This document shows positions 12,513 through 25,339 of a stretch of 64,000 nt of DNA, piece by piece. The notes under the pieces were generated by a model. That model made no database searches. It had not been told where the DNA came from and saw nothing but the letters and a program-made list of their open reading frames with translations. The first letter of the stretch is position 1. Each line of letters starts with the position of its first letter. The position numbers were made by a program, and so were the translations under genes. The DNA comes from Echinometra lucunter (taxonomy: Eukaryota > Echinodermata > Echinoidea > Camarodonta > Echinometridae), in the NCBI GenBank assembly GCA_029962745.1, contig CM057153.1:12758446-12822445 (forward strand), written 5' to 3'.

Positions 12513-14483
12513 ATTTGGAAGAAGAGCACACTAGGTAAAATATGACAATATCAATAACTCACATTTTGTTGGTATGTCACTTGCTTCCTTTTGTCAAAGT
12601 ATGGGAACAGATGATTATAAATACAGCCTAGACTCAAAGGTAGAATAAATATTATTTCAGGTAATTCCATCTAATTTTTTTTTAGCTGGAAAGGTGAAAA
12701 TACATGTAATTCCGTTTAATCTTTTATTCACCAGTTGCCAAGAGAAACGATGATGTGGCTGATTTGTGCTTGAAATGTATTTATAGTTATTTGTCTTCTA
12801 CTGAGAAGTTAATGAAGTGTTTTATGGGAAACGAAATTTCCACTTAACATAAGGCTCTCCAAATTCAGAATCAATATTTGGTTAACTCTGTAAACCATCC
12901 AATGCCATGTGTATACCAGAAAGTAGATGTTTTATTTTTCTTTATTTTAGGAAGGCTTCTTTCACAAAACTAACAACAGGATAGCCATACTAACATGTAT
13001 GCAAGCAAAGAGCCAACAGTTTTCTCCAAGAGCAGATGGATGCTTTGATGTATCAGCATGCATGATTAAAAAACAATTGCCTAAAACATATTTTTTCACA
13101 TTATATTTGATCTATTCTGAATTATGCTTTTGCAAATATTTAATTTTGAGTACCCGTCGGTCTCATTTTATGATTCTTCATTTGTTTCAGATGCTGTTTT
13201 TCTTGTAGCAATTTTTTGAAGTGAGATGCAATTCTGTCCTTACATTTTCTTCACCACTAGCCCATATTTGTTCCTGCTGTTGATAAAGAGATGATTGCAT
13301 CTAGGCAATATGAGTTCAAGACAGACACTGACAGCGTCACGGTTGTCTCTGATAGACAGGACTGTTTGAATAGCAGAGTACTTACGTCTCCATTTACATG
13401 TGGGACTACATCTAAACAAATAGACACACTGATTGATCTGCTTCAGGGTTTAGCTTCATTTCCTACTTGCAATATGTGGTTAATCCAAATCCATGCCCCA
13501 GCGCAGCCCCCTGGTGAAAACGAAGTCTCTTTTAAGCCGATGACTAACATGGTTGAAATTGCACCATGTGGATCGAAAGAAAGAGATTTAAGTGAGCGTG
13601 CCTAAAAGGACAAAATGGATGAAATTGGATCCATATCTACATGTGGCTCTCTGTGATTCATTTTTGCAAATGATGATTAATTGCTTTAGGGCTGTGTGAG
13701 AAGAAATCTGTAAGAAGTCTTTTAAATGCAATTTACTGAGATGCTTCTTGTTGTTTTGTAAAACTACATACACATGTATAATACATTGTTTGATTAAATA
13801 GACCTACTTTATGCGACCCAGCTTGAATGTAGGCCTAGTCAGTTACAAAATCTTTTAATTATGATATCCGCAAACTTCGAAAGTTAAACAGTATCACATT
13901 TTACAAATTAGAAAAAAATGTCTACAGGAATTTCATAATAAATATGAAAAGGTGATGAAAATAGACACAAAATGGTGCTTGTGCCTTGTAAATTATTTTA
14001 TCTGTTGACTTTTATGAGTAAACCAGGGACTGATTTGAATTGTCCTTGTCCTCAGATGATCAGCCTTGGCCTTGTCCTTGGATGATAGACCTTGGCCTTG
14101 ACCTCTATTCTTGTCCTTGGCCTTGTCCTTGGCTTGCTCGTCCTGGACGCAACACTGGTACCTACATGTACATGTACATACATCAGAGGTAGCTTTTGCA
14201 GACTCTCCAAATTCTTTCTTTGCGTGTACATGTAAATGGTGTATTGGTACAAAAGACAATTAAACACAAGACACCTTCCATCAAGGGGAAGTTCACATGA
14301 ATCCGGATATCTACTGACTTCCTGTCCAAGTATCAATCATACATGTATTCTAGTGGATAAGTCTCCAGACATGTGAACCGTAAAATATGTGGTTTGAATC
14401 CCTGGTGCAGCACTATAGTGTACTATCACAAGATGTACTTGATTCAGGTGATGTATATGGGTACCTGGCAGGAATTAATTCCT
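12513..14483. other. AT-rich spacer
   Basis: No gene supported. A 104-codon frame at 13291-13605 shows no family features. 14050-14135 carries a short CCTTGTCCTTGG-type repeat (several copies of CTTGGCCTTG). Confidence 0.35.
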
Positions 14484-16698
14484 TTAAGGACGTTCCACAG
14501 TTAAAATGAAATCATGTCATTTTCTCCAAATTTTGCATAGAGTTACTTTGGTACCTATGTAGGCCAAAAATGCAAAAAATAATGTAAGTTCATGTGCTTA
14601 TCTTTTTTCTACAGAACTTTGAAGTTGCCATAATTGGATGGCAGATAAAATGAAGCAATCAAGAAATTTAGGCCTCTATTAGACCTCACGATTTTGACAA
14701 ACGAGTATAAATCACTTTTACTCTGTCAAAACCCTATTAAACTTCATCCAACCTTCCAGATTTGTAGCGAAATGTACAACAAAGGTGGAAAGACTGTTTA
14801 AACTGGGCCATCTATACTTCTCTTTACACAAGCAGCGCCCTCATGTGGCGAAAATGGTGCCAAAAAGGACGAAAAGCATATCTTAGAGGCTTGGAATCTA
14901 CACGAAAAATAAAAAGGACAGTTTAAGCTGCACTTTATTAAAAATCCATATCATTTTCATGAAAATTTGCAAAGTTGTAGAGAAATGCTTACTGAAGGGG
15001 TAGACGCATTAAAAAAGGCGGTTCATGTGCTCGTTTTCAAGCTGTCGGCGCCCTAATGGCTGCGAATCGGCTTGAAAACCACAAAAACGTGCCAAAAATA
15101 CTGAGAATCTAATCCAAAATACGGCCGATTCAATTTTATGGTCCCAAACATTCAAAACCCATATCATATTCGTCTTTCTCTCTAGAATTGTAGAGGAAAG
15201 TATACTGAAGAGATTAAAACATTAAAAAATGGAGTCCATGTGCTTGTTTTTGAACTATCGTCGCCCTAATAGTTACGAATCGGCTTGAAAACCACAAAAA
15301 CGTGCCAAAAACATGCAGAAGGCTGAGAATCTTATCCAAAATATGGATGACTCAAATTTATGGCCCCAAACATTCAAAACCCATGTCATATTCATCTGTC
15401 TCTCTAGAATTGTAGAGGAAAGTATAATGAAGAGATTGAAACATTAAAAGAGTGGGGTCCATATGTTTGTTTTTGAACTATCATCGCCCTAATAGTTGCG
15501 AATCGGCTTGAAAACCACAAAAATGCGGCAAAAACATGCAAAATGCTGAGAATCTAATCCAAAATACAGATGACTCAATTTTATGGCCCCAATCATTCAA
15601 AACCCATGTCATATTCGTCTTTCTCTCTAGAATTGTAGATGAAAGTATACTGAAGAGACTGAAACATTAAAAAAGTGGGGTCCATGTGCTTGTTTTCTAA
15701 CTATACGGAAGTAGGGGTGAAGTGGGACAGTCAGGGAGAAGTGGGACAAAACTATTAAGAATGCTAAAATCACATATTTGGGGGATAGTTGTCTAAAATT
15801 AATGTTTGGTATTATCAAAGGTAATTTTAGCACTTAAAAAAAAACCTGCTTAAGACTTACTTACATTAAGATCAATACTAATTTGGGAAATATTGTAAAA
15901 AAAATTATCGGCATTTTGTAATTTAACCTTTTATTTTGACGGTTTTTGGTAAAATTCTGTAACTCTTCATAATTGCAATACATTTTTTATTTTTTACACA
16001 AAAGTAGTCTGAGGTAGCATGAATGATCTGCAAAAAAAGAATTGATCGATATGACTTAATTACTATTTTTCTGTGAATAATAAAGACATTCCATGTACTT
16101 TATCAATGGATGATGACTGGAAAATACTAATTTTCCTTATACATACAAAAGGTATTGGGGAGAAGTGGGACAAAGTGTCCCAACTTACCCCAACGGTATA
16201 AGAAACAACAAAAAGTGTAAGTAAAATATGTTTATTTGTGTTTACCCCCAAAAATATTAATTTGCATTATAGAGTCATACTAGACCTACATGCTGAATGC
16301 AGGACATTTACTATAAACAAGGGGTTTTCATATAAAACAGTTGACAATTAATTAATGACCAAAAATGGGTAAAAAACTCCACACAAAATACGTGCCAAAG
16401 ACTAGGAATCTAGATACGGACGAATGAAAAAATCACTCTCCCATGTATTAAAAATCCATGCCATAGTCATCATACTTTCTAGAATTGCAGAGAAAAGTAT
16501 ACGAAATATGTAGACACATTAAAAAAGGGTTGCCCATACACTTGTTTCTGCTGATCAGCTTCGTATTCTAACATATCAGATTTGCAGTTAGAATGCAGAC
16601 CACAGAAATATCAGCGGATGTACAGCTGCATCAACGCGCATAGCGTAAAACATGCGCAGATCAGGATGCGCACAAACATAACTGTGGAACGTCCTTAA
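14484..16698. mobile_element. 2.2-kb TTAA-bounded element with internal tandem repeats
   Basis: The termini TTAAGGACGTTCCACAGTTA (14484) and TAACTGTGGAACGTCCTTAA (ends 16698) are a perfect 20-bp inverted pair. Inside are about four to five tandem units beginning GCGCCCT or TCGCCCT at 14835, 15048, 15261 and 15484 (period 213-223 bp), each with GCTTGAAAACCACAAAAACG-like and CTCTAGAATTGTAGAGGAAA-like phrases. A second element is inserted at 15702-16200. No transposase frame remains. Confidence 0.85.
15702..16200. mobile_element. Nested element with GGGGTAAGT(T)GGGACA-like ends
   Basis: GGGGTGAAGTGGGACA at 15714 is inverted at 16176-16191 (TGTCCCAACTTACCCC), and the likeness extends outward to TATAC and GTATA. 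It interrupts the fifth tandem unit of the surrounding 2.2-kb element. TA at each edge would fit Tc1/mariner-type insertion, but this is not certain. Confidence 0.6.
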
Positions 16699-19221
16699 AT
16701 GCTTGAGAGCTGCAATGGTAGATTGGCTAAAGCCAAGGTAATGATATCCAAAGCCCTTTGCGAGTGCAACATGATGTTTGATGAGAATATGATATGCACT
16801 GTAAAAGAATAGAATACTTTTGATTTTTTCATGTACATATCAAAGTGAAACTTTCAGGATAGTAATGATTACAACAAGTGTCCACTTTCTTTCCATGACA
16901 ATCAGCCATTTCACGGATACAAGCTGAGCATGAGCAGATAAAGGTCATTTGGGACAAGAATCTAAAACCCACTGGCACAAATACTTGATATGTGATAATA
17001 ATTGTGCATTCCATGATACCCAGGTGGAAGTGCAGGTGTATTCTTTTCTAAAGGAGAAATAAAAGCTATTCATGAGGCACCTCTGTCACTTTGGGAGGGA
17101 CGGTTCAAAGTGCACAGAAAGGGACCTCTCCCTGGTGTGTTCGTTGACTACACAACCAGTGAGCGCTTCGTGAGCGGCTACATTTTCTACCGGGGGACAC
17201 ATGCAGTGCCTTTCAAAGGAGTTGATATTCTCTCCAAATGAATAATTTTTTCAGAGAGCTGATGGAGGAGGCAAAAAAAGCTAACTGTGAAGTGGCTTTA
17301 ATATTACATGTTGGCATCTTACATTTTAAAAGTTAAATTCCTTCTTTCTTCATTTTGTTGTATTTATTGATTTAGTTTGATTCATTTATATCCTGTTTTT
17401 TGTCAGTTATGATAAGAAAAATGAATCTTTCTATTAAGTTTTCACTTCACCCAAACTAGTTGGCTTTAACAAGGTTTTGGCTTTGTAAGCTGTCCTGTAA
17501 CCTCAAATTGCCTACATGTACATATACATAATATAGTTTTTTTGGAGTTCAGCCCTCTTTGGTCTGCTATGAATGAACTCACGTGTGTACAAACTCATTT
17601 TCATTGACATAAGATGGGGGATGGGGGAACTTCTGCTACTTGATAAGTGTGGCCCACCATAAAAATCGAGGCCTACACATAGATGTATAAACTGGTATAA
17701 AGCTTGGAAAGCTCATCAATTGATCATCAAGGAGAGGAAGATATATATATACTGGTATGCCTTTGGGCTACACACATGTCAGAGAGGATCTGATGAATGT
17801 ACACAGTTCATTTGGACCATTAGATTCACCGCTAGCCTTGTCAGCCAGTGAATGACTCTGGTGATCAGTTTATGAAGGCTGTGTGAAGTTTCCAGGGGCG
17901 AGTCATTGTAAATCGCTCCTGAATAGGAGGATCAGACAAAAGAGAAATCCCCTCAGTGTTTTTGCAAGCCACAGAAATGCAGGCACTCAGTCATTTCTGC
18001 TGAAAAGGAGGATTTTTACCTTTACAACCTGGTGTTATCTTTAGACATTTTCATTCGGCATCTGTATATCTTACGTTGATCTCTGTTTTGATTGTAATTG
18101 CAGGGGGAAGAGACATTTCCTGTATACTTGGAACTTTGGTATACCGGTAAATTGGTAAGTTTTTTTTCCACTATTTTTGCTCTCTGATATACCATATTTC
18201 AGGCATGCTGTATATTTCTGTTGGGCAAGTAGAATGCTTGAAATTTTGAGAACACAATTTCTTTGTAGAATTGCTCCTTCATCATAAACTCTTGCTTTCT
18301 TTGGTTCTATGGGGGGGGGGGGGGGGGAAGGGGAGTTGAGAATTACTATCCACTGTATACCATGATGGTGGCAAGCAGCTCTCTTTTTCACCTTCCTGGT
18401 TTCAACATGCCCTGTAGTTTACTTCTTAGCAGCAAAATGGGTACATGCATAATGTAAACTATACATATCTGATTTATGATCCTTATAACCATATATCACC
18501 CAATTTTTACAAGGTCAAATATTCCTTTACAACATTAAATGCTCAAGGGCAAACCGAAAATTGATTAATTCCCCCACAACTGCTGTTTGAAATTAGATTA
18601 TGAAGCAGTCTGGTTTCAGGGTTGAATGACTTAAATTTATTTTCTTGTACTGTGCCGCCCTGTGCAAAGCAATGTATTCTTCATCTTTACTGTCTCACCA
18701 GTTGTATGTTCAATGATTTGCTCTATATGTGGAATTAGCTGGTAGTCTTGAGCAAAAAGCAATGAATTCTATCCCTCACTATCCCACTTGCTGCAGCATG
18801 TACATTGTAGGTGTTTGTGATGATTAGGAATCTTATTTAAATAATTACTTCTGTTTGTGACAAAATTAAACAATTCAATTGAGTAATTATTTAGAAAACT
18901 TTCACAAAGACTGAAAATATTTAACTGAGGCAATTTCAATAGCCCTGTGCATCACCATGTGAAACATACAAACACTGTATGCTGTATTACAAACTAGAAC
19001 ATGATATCCATAAACTAGGTAGGCCTACATGTAGTGTAGCCGATACAATGAGGTATTGAAAATGCCCTTGAGTTGCTTTCTTGTAAAATGTCTTTGCTGT
19101 CAAGGAAGTTCCTTTTCACAGTATTTTTGGAATCAAAAAGCAGAAGGGCTATTATTGTAGCCTGGTTATGATATCCTCTCTTTTCATATCTAGATGTCCT
19201 CTTAAAGGTAAGGTTGAATTT
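16699..19221. other. Spacer, one G+C-richer patch
   Basis: No gene is supported. 17040-17240 is distinctly less AT-rich than its surroundings (CAGTGAGCGCTTCGTGAGCG, CTACCGGGGGACACATG) but has no frame I recognise. A 17-base G-run lies at 18311-18327. Confidence 0.35.
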
Positions 19222-19722
19222 GGGCCGCGTTCAAGCGACCATTTTTCACCCTAGAATCACGGTTTTGAAAGACGTTTAGTTTAAACCACGGTTGCGTTCG
19301 ATCAATTTTTCGCAAAAGAAGGTAGGAAAAAACAAATAATAACATAAGTAAAGATGGAAAGAAAAAGAATAGCAAGGAAAGATAGAAAAAAGGTTAAAAT
19401 AAATGACATAAGGAAACATAGAAAAGAAGGTAGGAAAAAACAAAGAATAACATAAGAAAAGATGGAAAGAGAAGAAGATAGAATGAAAAACAAAGAACAG
19501 CATAAGAAAGTTATAGAGACGAATAAATGATGTGGCTAAAGTTGACCTTCCTGGGTCAAACTGCGCAGTACGATGCGCAAGGGATGGGCTTGAAATGAGC
19601 AAGAATCAGCGTTGATGAAAAATCGCTTGAACGCTCTCTCACAGTAGCTGTGTTTTGTAACAGCGTTTGATTTGTGATTCATGTTTGTGATTCTAGCTTC
19701 AAAAAATCGTTTGAACGCACCC
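19222..19722. mobile_element. 500-bp TIR element starting GGGCCGCGTTCAAGCGA
   Basis: The left end GGGCCGCGTTCAAGCGA, then TTTTTCACCCTAGAATCAC, matches the inverse of the right end (GGGTGCGTTCAAACGATTTT, then CTAGAATCACAAAC). The interior holds a purine-rich stretch in which AACATAAG and GATGGAAAGA recur. GGG...CGTTC termini occur in several DNA transposon superfamilies; the class is left open. Confidence 0.65.
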
Positions 19723-19979
19723 TTAGATGACGTGTTTCATGCAAACTAATGCCATGTTTATCCCTTAGACTTGAAGTCAAGATGCTGGTAGGATTATATT
19801 TCCCATAGACTGTAGGCCTACATGGAAGAAGGCCATAGTATTGAGGCTTGATTAATGCTTTGTGTACAACATATATAAAACCACATGTTTATTTGTATAT
19901 TACACATTTACAAAAATCCAAATTTGCACTTTTTTTCCAATTAAAAGAGTGCTTGTGTAATGTGTATGTGTACATTTAC

Positions 19980-20525
19980 ATAGAATCTCCTCTGATCAAA
20001 AAATAAAGTGCTCTGACACTAGCTATTGTATGGAGACTGTCGTCTGTGGTTGAGAAATCTGTAAAAATACATTCCATTTATATCTGTCATATTGGATTCA
20101 TAATCATCAGATTTGAAACATGCAAGTGTATTTTATACTTTTTTTTAGAGGAAAGGGGGTTCATGAGGGGGATTTCTTCAGATCAAAACCAGAGAATTGT
20201 CAATACTTTTGAGATGTACACAAAAGCCCTCCCTAAGTGCACCTACTCTGGGAAGCTGATGCATGAGAGTGCAGACTGCTGTCTGTGGTTAATAATCTTA
20301 AAAACACATTTTTTTCTATCATATTCAGTTTACATGTGTATATCACAAAATTTAAAAATTGCTAGTTTAATTTGTAAATTGTTTTTAGGAAAGGGGAAGG
20401 GGATTTCCAGAGGATCCCCTCTGATCAAAACCAGTCTAATATTGAGATGTATACCTATAGGCCCCTAAGTGATCCTACTTTAGAAGCTGCTGTATGGAGA
20501 CAGTCGTCTATGGTTGGTAATCGGA
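19980..20525 (+). repeat. Degenerate tandem repeat of about 200-240 bp, three copies
   Basis: TCCTCTGATCAAAA-type text recurs near 19988, 20176 and 20417. Each is followed by GAGATGTA, a CCCTAAGTG phrase and TGGAGACWGTCGTCTRTGG. A 140-codon open frame (20046-20468) crosses two of the units and is a by-product of the repeat. Confidence 0.65.
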
Positions 20526-20687
20526 TGAATATCCTCCCTGATTGAATGAATCTGGTCATAACATTCTCATGTTTACGACTTATGACATTCAGATGTAAAC
20601 AGATTGCTTCATACGTCAGGAATGTTTCTACAGTTCTCCATCATGATATTCTGCATATTTTGGGGTTTGTGCAAGAAACGGTGAGGA

Positions 20688-20742
20688 TGAGAGGAAAAGT
20701 GAGAGAGAGGGAGGAAGAAAGAGAGAAAGGGGATAAGATAAG

Positions 20743-20782
<40 letters not shown>

Positions 20783-20875
20783 GAAAGAGAGAGAGGGGGA
20801 GGGGGAAGAAAGGCCAGGGGTACACTAAGGAGTAAAAAGGGAGAGGAAAAGGGGGAGGGGTGTGAGAGCGTGAGT
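20688..20875 (+). repeat. Purine-only (GA)-rich tract
   Basis: A stretch of about 190 bp is almost all A and G on this strand, including perfect (GA)n and (GATA)-like parts. Open frames here encode only Arg/Glu-rich or Leu/Ser-rich low-complexity peptides. Confidence 0.85.
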
Positions 20876-20927
20876 ACACAGTTGCCAAAAATTTAGACAT
20901 GACTTGCTTAAGTAATTTTGCTTTCAT

Positions 20928-21423
20928 TTAAAGGCATTGGCTAACATTGTCATGATTTTAAAAAAATCTCATTTTGTTACTTAAAAATGGGATAAACATT
21001 AGGGTTATAGTGTAAAAATACCAGTGTGAAAGTTTCAGAGCATAATATCCACAGGAAGTATTTTTAAATATTAGAAATGTGAACCAATGTTTGAAAAATA
21101 TACGAGGGTCGGTTGCATAGACCCAACGTAAGGAGTGCGCATGCGCACATGACTCAACGGACCGCACTGTGTGTATTGACGTATCACGCGGCGGAAGGCA
21201 AGTAACGGTATTTTTGAATTCGTCCAAACGGTCCTCTTAGTTCAGTGTCTCTCGAGACAAAAGCTAATAAAATCGCGGTTTGCGTCTAATTTACAGCTTT
21301 TCCTTCCAAATTATGGTTGGTTTCAGGGTTTTTGAGTATAAATACAAGTAGTCATACACATGTTTCATCTTAGTTTGAGAATTTTTTAAATCAGCTGCTC
21401 ACAAAGTTAGCCAATGCCTTTAA
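20928..21423. mobile_element. TTAA-bounded TIR element, family A copy 2
   Basis: It begins TTAAAGGCATTGGCTAAC and ends with the exact inverse, GTTAGCCAATGCCTTTAA, over 496 bp. It is collinear with the copy at 9271-9787, including the G+C-rich core (AGTGCGCATGCGCACATGAC). No open frame of note. Confidence 0.88.
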
Positions 21424-22924
21424 TATCTAAACAAAACAAAAAAAGTAGCTTTTTCTTTCATTTTGGGAAAATGCAAGTAGTTATACTGATAACTTGATAA
21501 TGGTATTTGAGTTATATGCTGTGTTACAGACAAAAAAGTAGCTTTTCTTTTTCTATTTGGGGGGAAATGCAAGTAGTTTATATTGATAACTTGATATCTA
21601 AGTCATGCCCCTGTGTTACAAGTTTATTCTCATGATGTGTAGACATGTGTATATTTCAGTGATGTTGACTCTCCTTGGGGAAGGGAGGCAGATATGATAA
21701 GGCCGAGATTTATTTGCATTTAAAGCGAGATCTTTTCTGGCACTAAAATTCTGGAATCTCATTGTCTAATTTCCACATTGTATTTTCATTTCGAAAGATG
21801 TCCCACACCCAAATATACTTCCAGATTGAAAGATGTCTTTCAACTTTCATGTGCATGTAATCAGAAATTATGCAAGCGATCAGAGCCTTTACTTTACATC
21901 GTGGATCTGCCTGTATGAAGCCTGACTATGGACTCTAAATTAATTATCCAATTTACTCAAGCGAGTGTAATTGGTTTATTGACCACTGGGAAATTGCATT
22001 AGATTTCATTATATTTAGAAAACAAATCCTTGGCATTAATGCCATATTGATAAGAAGGAAAGTTGGAATACCTATGCCGGTAGATATGAAGTTAGAGAGA
22101 GAGTGTGTGTGTGTGTATCGGGGGGGGGGGGGGGGGGAGGGGGAGGGAGAGGAAAAAGGAGAGAAAGGAATGGAAATACTTAAAAGATGCAAAAGGAAGG
22201 TGGAATATGTTATAAAGCTTAAAAGGGATCATGGGTACGAAAAGAAGGATAGAATCGGATAGACCATGGAGATAAGGATAAAAACAGGCGAGATGTGGCA
22301 TTTTGATTAATTTGAAAGCAATCGCTATCTGTATTGCGTCAGCTGCCATTAGTCCCATCAGTAGACGCGGGTGTAAGGTAATTGATATCACTAGCAGGGC
22401 CCTTCACTTCAACAAGCAGACAAATCAATATCACTGCTGGGCTTAATATCCTTGGAAAAAAGTGGGTTTTTAAGGTTTATTAAAAGGTTTTGGGGAGAAA
22501 TTTGGAAATGTAGACAGGTTTTCATTTACCGATTTAGTGGTGAGTAGTAAACCGTAGACATTTTGGTTCTCATCTTAAGATTATCATTTATGTTTCTGTA
22601 CAGTAAAGATTCAAGTTGGTATAGTGAAATTGAGCAAGCTATACACAGTAGGTAGGTGAAAATGTTTGGGGAAAACAGTTAATAGACATGTTTTTGTCCA
22701 TTGGTGTTGTGGTTTTAGTAATTATAAAGCCATACACATGATAGATAGAGGTTCTCTGGTGATCATTTTGCTCGAAATTAGGATTTTCAACTTTTCATTA
22801 TTTTTTTCATTGCATCAAAGATTAGAGAAATACGTCTGCAAGGTATTTCCAGTCTGAAATTGGGAATGGAGTCTGTGTCTTCAGCTTGCAAATGTATTAC
22901 CATGTTAAGTGTACAGTATGTATG
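21424..22924. other. Spacer with simple repeats
   Basis: A short tandem duplication (AAAAAAGTAGCTTTT at 21441 and 21532) and a (GT)n plus 18-base G-run at 22103-22137 are visible. No gene. Confidence 0.4.
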
Positions 22925-23076
22925 CCCTTGGAAAAAAAAAATTACCGTGGGCACCATGGCTTTTTGACAAAATTGCCATCAAAACCATGAAAGTACCATG
23001 GAAGTCCATGCACCATGAAATTACCATGATTTGATGGTCAAATTACCATGGTACCCATGGCACTTTTTTACAAGGG
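22925..23076. mobile_element. 150-bp palindromic element dense in ACCATGG
   Basis: CCCTTGGAAAAAA at the left mirrors TTTTTTACAAGGG at the right. The inside is built from repeats of TACCATGG, CACCATGG and ATTACCATG, so inner parts also fold on one another. No coding capacity. Confidence 0.7.
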
Positions 23077-23356
23077 TGGAATAGCAGGAACAATATCATA
23101 TTTTTACTGGAAGTCAAACAGCAATGCTGGTATTTCTCTGTATTTGCAACATAAAAAATTCCTTGCATGTATAGACTACATAAACACAGTGGGTGAAATT
23201 CTTTCGTTGCAGCTTCTCTGAGAATCATCTGGAATGATATCACTGCTCATTAGAATAGCACTCTCAGTGTTATCAGATCACTTAAAACTACATGTGTCAT
23301 TGTAAATGGTTTCACCAACTAATGTATGCCAGTGTTCATGGACTTTTAAAACTCAT

Positions 23357-23451
23357 AACCCATTGATTTGATTGTAGTACACTGTACATGTATAACATGC
23401 ATATTCCATATACCCTACCCAAGTTATCTCAGGCATAGTGTACAACAGGTT
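23357..23451 (+). repeat. Dispersed 90-bp repeat, family G copy 1
   Basis: AACCCATTGA, GTATAACATGCATATTCCAT, CAAGTTATCTCAGGCATAGT and a final ACAACAGGTT match the family seen at 27331, 36118, 45481 and 54084. Confidence 0.55.
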
Positions 23452-23549
23452 CACTTGCCAGCGATGAGCTATCAAATCTTGTATAACAACCTTGATACCT
23501 GTTGTGATACCAGTATAATATTGCTATGTTCTACTTTTGTGTTTTTGTG

Positions 23550-24114
23550 TTAAAGGGTAAGTCCACCCTGGAAGTTTCACTGTTTCAATAAAAGGAGATA
23601 AATTTGAGCAGCATTTTAAAAAAGAAATTAGCAAAATCGGTCAAAGAATAAGAAAATTACACTCATTTACATTTTCTAGTAAACTACTCTCGGCTCTGCA
23701 AATTGGCAACACTGATGACATCATATGCGAGCAGGTCTCCATTCACTTTGTACATGAAATTTCACATTTTCTCAATTTTCTTGGAAGTTTCACATTTTCT
23801 AAACCCATAGGCAATGTATGTTCAGAAGAATTGCTTTTTACATAACATACTTTGACTATGGGGTAAGAAAATGTGTACTTTCCAAGAAAATGAGAAAATG
23901 TGAAATTTCATGTACAAAGTGAATGGAGACCTGCTAGCATATGATGTCATCAGTGTTGCCAATTTGCAGAGCCGAGAGTAATTTAGTAGAAAATGTAAAT
24001 GAGTGTAATTTTCTTATTCTTTGACCAATTTTGCTCATTTCTTTTTTAAAATGCTGTTCAGATTTATCTCCTTTTATTGAAACAGTGAAACTTCCAGGGT
24101 GGATTTCCCTTTAA
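23550..24114. mobile_element. TTAA-bounded foldback element, family C (240-bp arms)
   Basis: TTAAAGGGTAAGTCCACCCT at 23550 is mirrored by AGGGTGGATTTCCCTTTAA ending 24114. The two arms stay complementary to about 23793 and from about 23876 (for example CACTTTGTACATGAAATTTC against GAAATTTCATGTACAAAGTG). The loop is about 80 bp. Both edges are TTAA. Confidence 0.88.
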
Positions 24115-25339
24115 TTGTTGTTTTTGTGTTTTTTAATTTTGTTTTTTATTTTTGTTTTGTTTTTTGGTGGGTTTTTTTTTGGCTTCATGGATACAAATGA
24201 AGAAGAGATGCTGTCCTCCCTCTACAAGTATGTTTCACTCAGTGGCTATTTTATCTATATATATATATATATAATAAATTCAGGTATGGTATATGCCTGC
24301 ACCTTGTCTCCACTAAAATTTCATGATTCGTTTTGTTCTGCCACATGAAACCATATACTCACATTCAGGTTATACTGATATAGATATTATAACATGCTGT
24401 TATGATATTTGTACCCTGAAATTGTTTTTGTCATGAAAGTCGCCTGTGCTGTAGTGCTGGTCTTACAATCCTGTTTTATAATTTGCAGCAGTATGTGTTT
24501 CCTGCATACAAAAGCCCCTGGAAGTGGAAGTGGAACATTGCCAAACCAGACGACAGTTGCTTTTCGTATAATTTTTCTTTCCATTTCAAGATCAATGCTG
24601 GCTTTCGTGAAGAAAGGGAGGGGAAAAACCATTATCTCTTTTTGGCCAAAGAACCAATCAATCTCCAAGGGCTATGATTAAAAAGAAGTTTTGACTGTAA
24701 ATCATATGAATATTTATATTTTTAAAGTCTGTATACATGTTTTATAAAAGAGGCTTGTATTTATGTCAGTTTATTCTTTTAGGGCTGCTGTGTATGTTTT
24801 TGTGGTTGTTGTTTTTTGCTGTTTTTTATAGACAAGTGGAAATCGGTTACAAATGGAGAAGAGACAATGATAAACATGGCACTGGAAAATTTATGTACTT
24901 GTTTTTTTATTCAGTAAAGTTCAAAGTCAGGAGGGTACCCTGGAAACAGGAAACAGGTGCTGTTGCTCCCTTGGTATTTCAGTTAGGTTAATAATTAGTA
25001 ACAAACCATTAGAGTAAGATGGTAGTAACTTCAAATTCTAGGCTAAACTAACAAATGAAGTCAGGAAGACAGAGAGGAGGGGAAGATTATTGTTTGATAT
25101 ACAGGTTTGACTCTATACATGTAGGTCTTTCACTCTTGTAGCAAATGCAAGAAGGAGTGTTGAGTGAGTTAAATGGTTTAAACAGAAACGTGTGAAAGTA
25201 ACTGTTATGAAGGTCACACATGTATATCCAAGTGCAGCTATTTGTCATTTCATTATTCTTCTGTCCTTTCTGCTGCTCATTTTTATCTGCCAACTGCTCA
25301 CTAATCAGAAAATCGTTGAGCTGCTCTTCATTTTTAACG
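24115..25339. other. AT-rich spacer
   Basis: A T-rich stretch (24115-24180) and a (TA)n at 24257-24273 are present. No gene is supported; 90-codon frames here show no family features. Confidence 0.35.

Noticed and set aside
13291..13605. 104-codon ORF with balanced composition
   Set aside because: Its composition is protein-like, but I recognise no family, and there are no convincing splice sites or neighbours to support it.
20046..20468. 140-codon ORF
   Set aside because: It crosses two units of a degenerate tandem repeat and has no family features.
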